Part shown: positions 1 through 9,797 of the stretch, one piece after another
Numbering within the stretch: position 1 is the first letter of the stretch
Layout of the letters: the number at the start of each line of letters is the position of its first letter
Assembly (NCBI GenBank): GCA_016929775.1
Contig: JAFGIE010000149.1
Coordinates: 1 to 27,490 of the forward strand
DNA: 27,490 bases
Direction of reading: 5' to 3'
Origin: Anaerolineae bacterium
Lineage (GTDB): Bacteria; Chloroflexota; Anaerolineae; JAFGEY01
Made by a program: the position numbers and the translations under genes
The notes under the pieces: model-generated
What the model was told of the DNA's origin: nothing
The model's database searches: none
Seen by the model: the letters and a program-made list of their open reading frames with translations, nothing else

Positions 1-111
1 GTAGTAGCCGATGTATCCGCTTCTTGGGCGCTTGACCAGCGCCAGGGCGCCTGGGACCGGGATGGGCGCACTACGCGTCGAGTCCACCCGGCCCAACCGG
101 TGCTCATGCAC
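1..111 (-). CDS. Possible partial leftward gene, 5' end only
   Basis: A reading frame opens with GTG at 109-111 on the minus strand and runs off the left edge without a stop (37 codons). It is preceded by GGAG five bases upstream, and third codon positions are mostly G or C, as in the real genes of the window. The peptide ends in ALVKRPRSGYIGYY and matches no family I recognise. A possible leftward promoter lies upstream (TTAGAA at 206-211, 17 bp, TAGAAT at 183-188). The piece is too short to be sure it is coding. Sequence to the left would decide. Confidence 0.35.
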   Translation of the reverse strand, partial: MHEHRLGRVDSTRSAPIPVPGALALVKRPRSGYIGYY

Positions 112-122
112 GGCTGCTCCGG

Positions 123-151
123 TTGCCCTCTCCCGGCGATCGTGGTATGCT
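123..151 (+). promoter_or_regulatory. Candidate sigma-70-type promoter upstream of clpB
   Basis: TTGCCC (123-128) and TATGCT (146-151) are separated by exactly 17 bp. The same architecture recurs at other genes in this window. It would give a leader of roughly 245 bases before clpB. I see no CIRCE (TTAGCACTC inverted repeat) or HspR-type element, so any heat regulation is not visible. Confidence 0.5.
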
Positions 152-219
152 GGGCATGCGCCGCGCACGGCGCTCTTATGGGATTCTAATACTTCTCCGA
201 TCTGGTTCTAATGGAGCTG

Positions 220-228
220 TGCTACACT
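220..228 (+). promoter_or_regulatory. Candidate extended -10 promoter closer to clpB
   Basis: TGC followed directly by TACACT (223-228) has the form of an extended -10 box. No good -35 box lies 17 bp upstream. It is an alternative or additional start for clpB transcription, about 165 bases before the gene. Between 230 and 402 I see no other gene or clear terminator. Confidence 0.35.
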
Positions 229-402
229 ATGTACGCCTGGACGAGAGCGCTACCCGGCGGAGCGAGAGCCCTGCCTGGTAGTTTTGTCCTGCCGGGCGAA
301 TGTCACACCAGAACACGACCGCGCACACGGCAGGGGCTGAGCGGCGACATGGCAGGCCTACGCCGCCCTCACGCCCCGGAGCGTGCGAGAGGAGGATAGT
401 TG

Positions 403-2979
<2,577 letters not shown>

Positions 2980-3020
2980 CGCGCAGCCCGCGCTGTGGCG
3001 GGCGAGACGATGCGCCGCGA

Positions 3021-3054
3021 CCTGCCCAGCGTCCCTCGGGGGACGCTGGGCAGG
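3021..3054 (+). terminator. Strong hairpin after clpB
   Basis: Arms CCTGCCCAGCGTCC (3021-3034) and its exact complement (3041-3054) form a perfect 14-bp stem with a 6-base loop. No T tract follows, so it may be a factor-assisted terminator or a 3'-end stabiliser rather than a classic intrinsic terminator. It lies 42 bases after the clpB stop. Confidence 0.65.
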
Positions 3055-3132
3055 TACGCGTCTTGCCGTAGCTGACAACCCGCGCCCCGTCGAGCGTCAG
3101 GTCGACGTCAGGAAACGCGCGCCCAGATCGGG

Positions 3133-3138
3133 TATACT
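3133..3138 (+). promoter_or_regulatory. Possible -10 box for the 96-residue gene
   Basis: TATACT lies 74 bases before the ATG at 3213, in an otherwise GC-rich gap and after the clpB hairpin. The region 17 bp upstream has only a poor -35 match, so this is a weak promoter call. Confidence 0.35.
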
Positions 3139-3212
3139 GATCGCACCACAGGAGATGGGCCTACGTGGGCCCGCAACCAAGTGCGCAGCGTCGACAGAGG
3201 AGGGACGGAACC

Positions 3213-3503
3213 ATGTCCGGTGGGGCAACGACGGCAGCAATGGTATACCGCCACCAGGCGCTGAACGCCATCAAGGCATGCGGCACGCTGGTCACCGTGG
3301 GCCCGATCGAGTTCATGGCGATCGTGGGTCGGACGGACAACCCCTTCGTGATCTGGTCCCAGGGCGGCTGGATCAACAAGCACTTCAAGTACCTGACCAA
3401 CTACCGGGGCCTGGCGTTCTACTGCAAGAGCCCCACTCCACTCGAGATGCCGATCGAGGCCGAAATGGTGGCGGCGAACAAGATCACGATCCCCGACCTA
3501 TAG
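3213..3503 (+). CDS. Hypothetical protein, 96 residues
   Basis: I do not recognise the family. The start is set by AGGAGG at 3198-3203, nine bases before ATG 3213; an in-frame ATG at 3165 has no comparable site. The protein has no obvious signal peptide or transmembrane segment. It begins with a small Ser/Gly/Ala tail, then alternates helix-like (YRHQALNAIKACG) and strand-like, aromatic-rich stretches (GPIEFMAIVG, NPFVIWSQGGW). It has two Cys (residues 23 and 71). It lies alone between hairpins that follow clpB and precede the xylanase gene, so it is probably a monocistronic unit. A small soluble single-domain protein is the most that can be said. Confidence 0.7.
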   Translation: MSGGATTAAMVYRHQALNAIKACGTLVTVGPIEFMAIVGRTDNPFVIWSQGGWINKHFKYLTNYRGLAFYCKSPTPLEMPIEAEMVAANKITIPDL

Positions 3504-3533
3504 CAGACCTGTGGTGCGCGCCGGGACCCTGAA

Positions 3534-3571
3534 CCCAGAGCTTCGAGGTCATGAAGGCCTCGGAGCTCGGG
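3534..3571 (+). terminator. Imperfect hairpin after the 96-residue gene
   Basis: CCCAGAGCTTCGAGG (3534-3548) can pair with CCTCGGAGCTCGGG (3558-3571) with one bulge and one mismatch. There is no T tract. It sits 30 bases after the stop and just before the promoter of the xylanase gene, a fitting place for a terminator. Confidence 0.4.
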
Positions 3572-3583
3572 TCGCACTCTCCC

Positions 3584-3612
3584 TTGCCGCGCGGACCGCC
3601 GTGTGCTATACT
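3584..3612 (+). promoter_or_regulatory. Promoter of the GH10 gene
   Basis: TTGCCG (3584-3589), 17 bp, then TATACT (3607-3612), with TGC directly before the -10 as in an extended -10 box. Transcription would start near 3619. That lies inside the longest open frame (from 3551) and so rules out its upstream start codon. No LacI-type palindrome is seen here. Confidence 0.7.
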
Positions 3613-3673
3613 GGCCGCGATCACCTGCCATCGTCCAAGGGCATGGATATGCTTGCCACGAATGGAGGGAGAG

Positions 3674-5380
3674 GTGAGGCCAATCCATCGCACCCTGCAG
3701 ATCGCGGTCGCCCTGCTGCTCGCCTGCACCCCTGCCTGCGCAGCAAGGCGGGACAACGCGGCAACGCCGCCCCCTCTTGCCACGCCGACCGAGGCCCAAG
3801 CGACGCGCGCCGCCCCGCGCACCTGGGCGCCGCTCGCGGGTGCGCAGGACCTGGCGGACGATCCCTCCTGGGCACGCGTCGGCACGCCCGTCGACGGCGC
3901 GATCGCGTTCGAGGCGGGCGGCGACTACCGGACAGAGATCAACACGGAGGGCCCGGTGCTCGCCTTCGAGGGCGACTTTGGCGTCGCCGCCACCCTCGAG
4001 GTGGCGCGGGGCGCGTGGGGCGCGTTCGTGCTCTACGGCGCGTTGCCAGAGGGCGCATGGTGGCAAGGCATGCGGCGCCTCGACTTGGAATGGCGCCAGG
4101 GGACACTCAGCGTCGTCTACTGGGACGGCACGCAGGACAGCCCCCGCGATACGCACACCTTTGGCGCCCCGTCGAGCAGCAGTCGCGCCACGATCGGCCT
4201 GCGCAGGGAGGGCGCACAGCTCCTCCTACTGGTCGACGGTGCACAGGTCGGGCAGTTCGATGACCCCGGCATGTTCCCCAGTAGCCAAGCCTACCTAGGG
4301 GTCAACGTCCCCCCCAATGGCCTGCTGCGCCTGCACGGGATCCTTGTCGAAGCGCCAACCGGAAAGGAGTCCTCGGTGGAGATCAGGGCGACGACAGACG
4401 CGGGCGCGTACAGCCCATCCTCTCCCTCCCTGCGCGAGCTCGCGGCAGCGCGCGGGATCGACATCGGCGCCGCCGTCGCGGCGGGCCCCCTGCGCGGCGA
4501 CCCCAACTACGTCGCCGCCCTAGCGCACGAGTTCAGCGCCCTAACTGCCGAGAACGCACTCAAGTTCGGCCCGGTTCATCCCGAGCGGGAGCGCTATACC
4601 TTTGGCGACGGGGACGCGATCGTCGCCTTTGGCCGAGAGCACGACATGACGGTGCGCGGGCACGTCCTGGTCTGGCACCAGCAGCTGCCGGCGTGGGTCG
4701 AGCAGGGCGAGTGGTCGGATGACGCGCTGCGCACGGTGCTGCACGATCACATCGCGACCCTCGTCGGGCGCTACCGCGGCAGCATACACGTCTGGGACGT
4801 GGTCAACGAGGCTGTGACCGACGCCGGCGCCATGCGCAACACGCTCTGGCTGCGCACGATCGGGCCCGAGTACATCGATCTGGCCTTCCAGTGGGCGCAC
4901 GAGGCCGATCCCGACGCCCTGCTCTTCTACAATGACTATGGCGCAGAGGGCCTCAACCGCAAGTCGGACGCCGTATACGACTTGGTCAAGGGCATGCTGG
5001 CGCGCGGCGTGCCGGTGCACGGCGTGGGCATGCAGTTCCACGTTGCCGCCACCACCCGGCTCCGGGCGGAGGACCTTGCGGAGAACGTGAGGCGGTTGGG
5101 CGAGCTGGGCCTCCAGGTCCACATTACCGAACTCGACGTCCGCATCCCCATCCCCCCGACGGAGACCCGACTGAAGGCCCAGGCAGGCGTGTACCGCATG
5201 CTGATGGAGACCTGCCTCGCCGCCGACAACTGCACTGCCTTTATCACGTGGGGCTTTACCGACCGCTACTCGTGGATCCCGCGCCACAACCCGGGCTCCG
5301 GGGCAGCCCTGCTCCTCGACGAGGCGTACCAGCCCAAGCCGGCGTACGACGCGCTGCGCGACGCGCTCACTGCGCCGTGA
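3674..5380 (+). CDS. GH10 endo-beta-1,4-xylanase, lipoprotein with N-terminal beta-sandwich
   Basis: This enzyme probably cleaves xylan chains outside the cell with retention of configuration. The GH10 catalytic domain fills about residues 250-568. The acid/base Glu is E379 in WDVVNEAV and the nucleophile is E486 in HITELDV; both family motifs are intact. The N-terminus VRPIHRTLQIAVALLLAC resembles a lipoprotein signal with Cys at about 18, followed by a Thr/Pro/Ala-rich tether. Residues about 60-230 look like a beta-sandwich of the DUF1080/LamG type (alternating strands, many Trp and Gly), perhaps a carbohydrate-binding module. GTG 3674 is chosen because GGAGG at 3664-3668 precedes it and the promoter lies at 3584-3612; ATG 3662 is the alternative. 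It has its own promoter and is not obviously in an operon. Confidence 0.9.
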   Translation: MRPIHRTLQIAVALLLACTPACAARRDNAATPPPLATPTEAQATRAAPRTWAPLAGAQDLADDPSWARVGTPVDGAIAFEAGGDYRTEINTEGPVLAFEGDFGVAATLEVARGAWGAFVLYGALPEGAWWQGMRRLDLEWRQGTLSVVYWDGTQDSPRDTHTFGAPSSSSRATIGLRREGAQLLLLVDGAQVGQFDDPGMFPSSQAYLGVNVPPNGLLRLHGILVEAPTGKESSVEIRATTDAGAYSPSSPSLRELAAARGIDIGAAVAAGPLRGDPNYVAALAHEFSALTAENALKFGPVHPERERYTFGDGDAIVAFGREHDMTVRGHVLVWHQQLPAWVEQGEWSDDALRTVLHDHIATLVGRYRGSIHVWDVVNEAVTDAGAMRNTLWLRTIGPEYIDLAFQWAHEADPDALLFYNDYGAEGLNRKSDAVYDLVKGMLARGVPVHGVGMQFHVAATTRLRAEDLAENVRRLGELGLQVHITELDVRIPIPPTETRLKAQAGVYRMLMETCLAADNCTAFITWGFTDRYSWIPRHNPGSGAALLLDEAYQPKPAYDALRDALTAP

Positions 5381-5501
5381 GAGCGATCATCCCAAGCAGC
5401 GCCCACAGGTCGTAGCACACAGGACGGCATCTGGGGATCGAAAACCGGGGGCTGGGGCCATGCGCCAGCAGGGCGGGACAGGCAGAAAGGACGGCACGCA
5501 C

Positions 5502-6194
5502 ATGCCAAAAAGACAGCTCCTCCGGGCAGCGGTTGGCTTTGCGCTCTACCTGTTCCTCGTGCCGGCGCTCCTGTTCATCGCCGCCGGCACAGTGCGCTGG
5601 CCCATGGCGTGGGTCCATGTGGCCCTCCTGCTCGCCTCCACGCTGGGCAGCAGGCTGATCGTCTACCGGCGGAACCCGGAGACGCTCCGCGAGCGAGCCC
5701 GGTTCACCTCAGCCGAGGGGATGAAGCGCTGGGACCGGATCCTGGTCATGATCGTCGGTCTGTATGGCCCGCTGGCAACCACACTCGTCGCCGGACTGGA
5801 CCGCCGCTGGGGATGGTCGGGGGACCTGCCCGCGATCGTGCAGCTCTTGGGGGCGCTCGCCACCGCGGCGGGATATGGATGGGCGGTCTGGGCGATGGTC
5901 GCGAACCCCTACTTTTCGTCCGTGGCGCGCATCCAAGCGGATCGGGGACAGCGCGTCGTGACCACCGGGCCCTATCGCATCGTGCGCCACCCCTCCTATG
6001 CCGGGGCGCTCGTCGCCGCCTTTGCCCTGCCTTTCATGCTGGGCGCGCTCTGGGCGCTGATCCCCGCTGCGCTCCTCGGGGCGACCACCGTCGTGCGCAC
6101 CGCCCTGGAAGACCGCATGCTCCGCTCCGAACTGGACGGCTACGCACGCTACGCAGCGCAGACACGCTACCGCCTGATCCCGGGCGTGTGGTAG
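5502..6194 (+). CDS. Isoprenylcysteine methyltransferase-like integral membrane protein
   Basis: The 230-residue protein has about five hydrophobic segments and the C-terminal motif GPYRIVRHPSYAG, followed by an acidic E-D-x-M-L-x-x-E stretch. This is the S-adenosylmethionine-binding signature of the ICMT/PEMT superfamily of membrane methyltransferases. In bacteria such proteins methylate small lipids or unknown acceptors, so the substrate cannot be assigned. Start ATG 5502 has AAAGGA about ten bases upstream; ATG 5460 in the same frame would add 14 polar residues and lacks a good ribosome site. The gap of 121 bases after the xylanase shows no clear promoter or terminator, so co-transcription is possible. 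It converges with the amidohydrolase gene on the other strand. Confidence 0.85.
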   Translation: MPKRQLLRAAVGFALYLFLVPALLFIAAGTVRWPMAWVHVALLLASTLGSRLIVYRRNPETLRERARFTSAEGMKRWDRILVMIVGLYGPLATTLVAGLDRRWGWSGDLPAIVQLLGALATAAGYGWAVWAMVANPYFSSVARIQADRGQRVVTTGPYRIVRHPSYAGALVAAFALPFMLGALWALIPAALLGATTVVRTALEDRMLRSELDGYARYAAQTRYRLIPGVW

Positions 6195-6233
6195 CACGAG
6201 CAGGAGAGAGAGCCCGCTATGCGCCGCACACAG

Positions 6234-6254
6234 GCCCGCCGCGCGCGTGCGGGC
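6234..6254. terminator. Short GC hairpin between convergent genes
   Basis: GCCCGC (6234-6239) and GCGGGC (6249-6254) form a 6-bp stem with a 9-base loop in the 76-base gap between the convergent genes. It has no T tract on either side, so its role as a two-way terminator is only suggested by position. Confidence 0.35.
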
Positions 6255-6270
6255 GGTCAGCTGAGCAGGC

Positions 6271-7098
6271 TCAGTCGAGCCCCAGCAGACGCCGCGCGTT
6301 GCCCCCGCCGATCGCCTGGCGCACGTCCTCGTCCACGTCGAGCGCCTTGAGCCAACCGAGGATCGGCAGCGCGTCTCCGGCGCCAACGATGTCGGTGCCG
6401 AGCAGCATGCGCCGCCAGTGCCGCGCGACAAAGCGCGCGGTGAAGGCGGGGTCGCGCGTCAGCGCGTTGTAGCCCGAGCGGGCAGAGAGGTCGAGGTAGA
6501 GGTTCTCGTACTGATCCATCAGGCGGTCGATCGCGCCGCCTGGCGTGACAGGGCCCTCCGGGTACCCGGGCCTGCCGTCGTCATCCCCCGAGATGGCAGC
6601 CCAAAACCCGGGCCCGTGCCCGCACCACGTGACGTTCGGGAACTCCTGCAGGCAGCGCTCCAGCCGGGGCAGCCCGACGTCGTCGTGGCAGTACTGCGTC
6701 TTGCTGATCTCGAACACCAGGGGCAAGCCGCGCTCATCGCACTTGGCATAGATCGCCATGTTGAGCGGGTCGTCAAGCGCCAACCCGTTGACGTGCTCGC
6801 CGAACCCCAGGCAGCCATACTCCCGCACGCAGCGGTCGATGAACGGGCCTGCCAGGGGATAGCGCGGGTCGACGCAGCAGAAGGCGATCAAGCGCTCGGG
6901 GTAGGTGTCCCGTGCGGCGATCGCCTCCTCGGTCAGCAGGTAGCCCCAGCTCCCCTCCGGGCTCTCCAGCGGCAGCAGCACGGCGAGGTCGATCCCCTCG
7001 CGGTTCATGCGGTCCACCAGCTGGTGCGCCGAGAGGGGCGGAGGGTGCGGGTAGCGCTCTCGGAACAGGTTGCCCAGGTGCGCGTGAAAGTCGATCAC
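6271..7098 (-). CDS. Amidohydrolase-2 family protein (third of three)
   Basis: A TIM-barrel metal-dependent hydrolase of the Amidohydro_2 type (275 residues), the superfamily of ACMSD-like decarboxylases and lactonases. Visible ligands are DFHAH (H5, H7), a His in CGHGPGF and the final Asp in LGTDIVG, so it should be active. The start is GTG, overlapping the TGA of the preceding amidohydrolase gene (GTGA). There is little ribosome-site sequence of its own, which points to translational coupling. It is the last gene of the minus-strand transport and catabolic operon. The substrate is unknown; a carboxylated or lactone intermediate of a sugar or aromatic compound is a family-based guess. Confidence 0.88.
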   Translation of the reverse strand: MIDFHAHLGNLFRERYPHPPPLSAHQLVDRMNREGIDLAVLLPLESPEGSWGYLLTEEAIAARDTYPERLIAFCCVDPRYPLAGPFIDRCVREYGCLGFGEHVNGLALDDPLNMAIYAKCDERGLPLVFEISKTQYCHDDVGLPRLERCLQEFPNVTWCGHGPGFWAAISGDDDGRPGYPEGPVTPGGAIDRLMDQYENLYLDLSARSGYNALTRDPAFTARFVARHWRRMLLGTDIVGAGDALPILGWLKALDVDEDVRQAIGGGNARRLLGLD

Positions 7099-7847
7099 GC
7101 CAGATCGAGCCCAAAGATCCGGATCGCGTTGCCGCCCATGACCAGCGCCCGCTCGTCGTCTGTGATCTCGGCTTCGGCAAAACAGGAGAGCATGTAGAGC
7201 GGGTCAAACAGGGTCGCATCGGTGCCAAAGACGACCTGCTCGGGGCCCAGGGCGGCGACCGCGCGCTCGATCCGCCCGCGCTCCGGATGGCTGAGCGCAA
7301 AGTCGAGGTACAGGTTGCGCTGTACGCGCGCCGCCTCGATCGCCTCGCGCCAGGCATCTCCCCCCGCATGGGCGACGACCACCGGCAGGCGGGGGTAGCG
7401 CTCCGCCAGGCCCGCCAGGGCGCGCACCTCGCCCGCGCCCCAGGTGTGGATCAACACCGGCTTGCCGTACCCCTCGAGCAGGGCAAACAGGACATCCATG
7501 CGCGGCGCGCCCATCGGCGTGGCGGAGTAGCTGGTATGGATCTTGCAGCCCGCAAACTGGGGGTGCTCCAGGTAGGTCTCGATCTCGCGCGCCGAGAGCT
7601 CAAGCATGCGCGGCTGGACCGTCACATAGCCATACAACCCCTCGTGCCCGGCGATGTCATCGAACAGGCGCCGGTTCCCGCCGACCATGTCGTCGACGAT
7701 CGCCTCGCCCGAGGTGATGACCGCCGCGTCGATCCCGCGGCGCGCCATCAGCTCCAGGTTCAGCTCGATCCCGCCCCACTTGCCCGCAAAGGGCCACGGG
7801 CCCACGTGCTCGTGCACGTCCACGATCGGATACGCGGCGTCTGTCAT
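7095..7847 (-). CDS. Amidohydrolase-2 family protein (second of three)
   Basis: A second TIM-barrel Amidohydro_2 protein (250 residues). It keeps DVHEH (H12, H14), KIHT and LIHTWG on central strands, VVAHAGG and the terminal FGTDA, so the metal site looks complete. The start ATG overlaps the upstream stop (ATGA at 7844-7847) and has GGAGG seven bases upstream. It is related to both neighbours but clearly diverged, so the trio looks like old duplications or separate recruitment rather than a recent copy. It may act with the other two as different steps, or as subunits of one complex. Confidence 0.88.
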   Translation of the reverse strand: MTDAAYPIVDVHEHVGPWPFAGKWGGIELNLELMARRGIDAAVITSGEAIVDDMVGGNRRLFDDIAGHEGLYGYVTVQPRMLELSAREIETYLEHPQFAGCKIHTSYSATPMGAPRMDVLFALLEGYGKPVLIHTWGAGEVRALAGLAERYPRLPVVVAHAGGDAWREAIEAARVQRNLYLDFALSHPERGRIERAVAALGPEQVVFGTDATLFDPLYMLSCFAEAEITDDERALVMGGNAIRIFGLDLA

Positions 7848-8581
7848 GAGCGCCCCTCCCCGCCAAGCCCGAACACGCGGCGTGCGTTGCCGCCCAGGAT
7901 AGCGGCTTTGCTCGCCTCGTCGATCCGGGACCCGAGCACCATGTCCATTGACGGGCGCTGCGCGTGCAGCGGCGCCCAGCTCCCGTACATCAGGCGGTCC
8001 GCGCCCGCCTGCTCGACCATCAGCTCCACCTGCCCGGGCAGCGAGACGCGGTGCGCCTCGAGGTAAAAGTGGGGCGCCTCAGCCATCACTGCCAGCGCCT
8101 CCGAGAGCACCGAGTAGGTCACGGCAGCCATCACGATCGGCGTCTCCAGGTCGCCCGCCAGGCGCAGCAGCGCCGTGGCGTCTCCCGAAGCGGGGACGTG
8201 GACGATCGCCGGCAGCCCGGTCGCCGCGATCCCGCGCAGGACGTGCGCCAGCGCCTGGTTGGCGATCGCCCAGCCCTGGTACTCGCGCAGCAGGCGGAAG
8301 CCCACGTGCCCCAACTGGGCGCAGCGCGCGACCTCGGCATAGCAGTCGGGCGCACGGCGCGGATCGATCGCCGCCACGGGATGCAGCTCCGGGTGCGCCG
8401 CGCACAACGCCAGCGTCTCGTCGTTGCCCGCCACGAGGTCGAACTGGATCGCTTTCAACGAGCAGGTCAGGGCCTCTGCCACGCCGTTGCACGCCATCAC
8501 GTGCAGCAGCGTCTCGCTCGACAGGTCCTGGTCGGTGGCTGGACGCACCCCAAAGAGTGTGCCAATGTCGACGACGTTCAT
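7844..8581 (-). CDS. Amidohydrolase-like protein lacking canonical metal ligands (first of three)
   Basis: The 245-residue sequence follows the same fold as its two neighbours and ends with the same type of tail (ILGGNARRVFGL against VMGGNAIRIFGL and IGGGNARRLLGL). The metal-binding positions are gone. The first strand reads VVDIGTLFG instead of D-x-H-x-H, the strand with IVHV is followed by MAAVTYS instead of AHAGG, and the last strand reads YGSWAP instead of GTD. I infer a non-catalytic partner, or an enzyme with a rebuilt active site. The start ATG 8581 has GAGG seven bases upstream, 32 bases after the permease stop. The reading frame is intact with good codon use, so it is not a pseudogene. 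Confidence 0.8.
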   Translation of the reverse strand: MNVVDIGTLFGVRPATDQDLSSETLLHVMACNGVAEALTCSLKAIQFDLVAGNDETLALCAAHPELHPVAAIDPRRAPDCYAEVARCAQLGHVGFRLLREYQGWAIANQALAHVLRGIAATGLPAIVHVPASGDATALLRLAGDLETPIVMAAVTYSVLSEALAVMAEAPHFYLEAHRVSLPGQVELMVEQAGADRLMYGSWAPLHAQRPSMDMVLGSRIDEASKAAILGGNARRVFGLGGEGRS

Positions 8582-8613
8582 CTCGCGTCCTCAGCTAGCG
8601 ATGGGCGTTGCGC

Positions 8614-9786
8614 TCACCGCACGTAGGGGTCAGCCGCATCGCGCAAGCCATCGCCCATGAAATTGAAGGACAGCACGGTGATCACGATCAGGATGCCCGG
8701 GATCAACAGCCACGGCGCCTGGGCGACCACGACCAGGTTCTGCGCCTCCTTCATCAGCACGCCCCAGCTGATCGTCGGCGGGCGCAGGCCCAGGCCGATG
8801 AAACTGAGGCTCGTCTCGCTCAGGATCAGCCCCGGGATCGAGAGCGTCAGCGAGGCGATGATGTGGCTCAGAAAAGAGGGCAGCAGGTGGCGAAAGATGA
8901 TCCGCAGCTCTGTCGTCCCGCACAGCTTGGCAGCCATGACGAAATCCTCTTCGCGCAGGGACAGAAACTTGCTGCGCACGACGCGCGCCAGGCCCGTCCA
9001 GCTGATCAGCGAGAGGATGATCGTGATCCCAAAATAAACCCGCAGCGCAGGCCACGTCGGGGGCAGCGCGGCGCTGAGCGCCATCCAGAGCGGCGTGCTC
9101 GGCACCGAGCGCAGGAACTCGATGATGCGCTGGATGATGTTGTCGGCGATCCCGCCATAGTAGCCCGAGATCCCGCCCAGCAGGATGCCCAGGAAGAAGC
9201 TGATCGACATGCCCAGCAGGCCGATCGAGAGCGAGATGCGCGTCCCGTACAGGATCCGCGAGAGCTGGTCCCGCCCGAGGCGGTCCGATCCGAGCAGGAA
9301 AAAGGTCTCCTCCAACACCTCCGGATCGACGTCGGCGCCGAGCAGGTGCAGGTCGCTGTCGAACAGGCCCCAGAACTTGTAGGGATGGCTGTGCACGAAC
9401 AGGCGCACCGGGTACCTGACCTCGGTATCCACCTCGAACACGACCCCCAGCGTCGTCGGATCGCGCTCGCGCTTCAGCCCGTAGACGTAGGGCTGCAGCA
9501 GGCGCAGCCCGTTCTCGTCCGCGAACCGGACCGGCTGCGGCGGCGCGTACGGGTAGAGCTTGTTGAACAGGTTGGGATCGTGCGGCGCGATAAAGTCCGC
9601 CAGGATCGCAGTCGTGTAGAGCAAGATCAGGACGATGCCGCCAATGATCGCCAGCCTGTGCTTGCGAAACTTCCACCACATGAGCTGCCACTGCGTGGCG
9701 ACAAAGATCTTGTCCTCGCTGCCCAGCCTGGGATCGACCTTCTCGGGGCCCAGGTCCACCCGTGCGGCTACGCGGTCTTGGTCCAT
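8614..9786 (-). CDS. Opp/Dpp-type ABC transporter permease, OppC/DppC-like
   Basis: A membrane subunit of a peptide/oligosaccharide-type importer with family-5 binding proteins. It has an N-terminal transmembrane segment near 45-65, then FLLGSDRLGRDQLSRILYG (the conserved entry to the BPD_transp_1 domain), about five further segments, and the EAA-type loop EEDFVMAAKLCG ending in RHLLPS, which contacts the ATPase. At about 390 residues it is longer than typical DppC (about 300). The extra length lies in an extracytoplasmic stretch of around 100 residues between the first segment and the core. ATG 9786 is chosen because GAGGG sits eight bases before it; ATG 9801, overlapping the DppB-like stop, is the alternative. 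Confidence 0.93.
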   Translation of the reverse strand: MDQDRVAARVDLGPEKVDPRLGSEDKIFVATQWQLMWWKFRKHRLAIIGGIVLILLYTTAILADFIAPHDPNLFNKLYPYAPPQPVRFADENGLRLLQPYVYGLKRERDPTTLGVVFEVDTEVRYPVRLFVHSHPYKFWGLFDSDLHLLGADVDPEVLEETFFLLGSDRLGRDQLSRILYGTRISLSIGLLGMSISFFLGILLGGISGYYGGIADNIIQRIIEFLRSVPSTPLWMALSAALPPTWPALRVYFGITIILSLISWTGLARVVRSKFLSLREEDFVMAAKLCGTTELRIIFRHLLPSFLSHIIASLTLSIPGLILSETSLSFIGLGLRPPTISWGVLMKEAQNLVVVAQAPWLLIPGILIVITVLSFNFMGDGLRDAADPYVR

Positions 9787-9797
9787 GTGATCATCCC

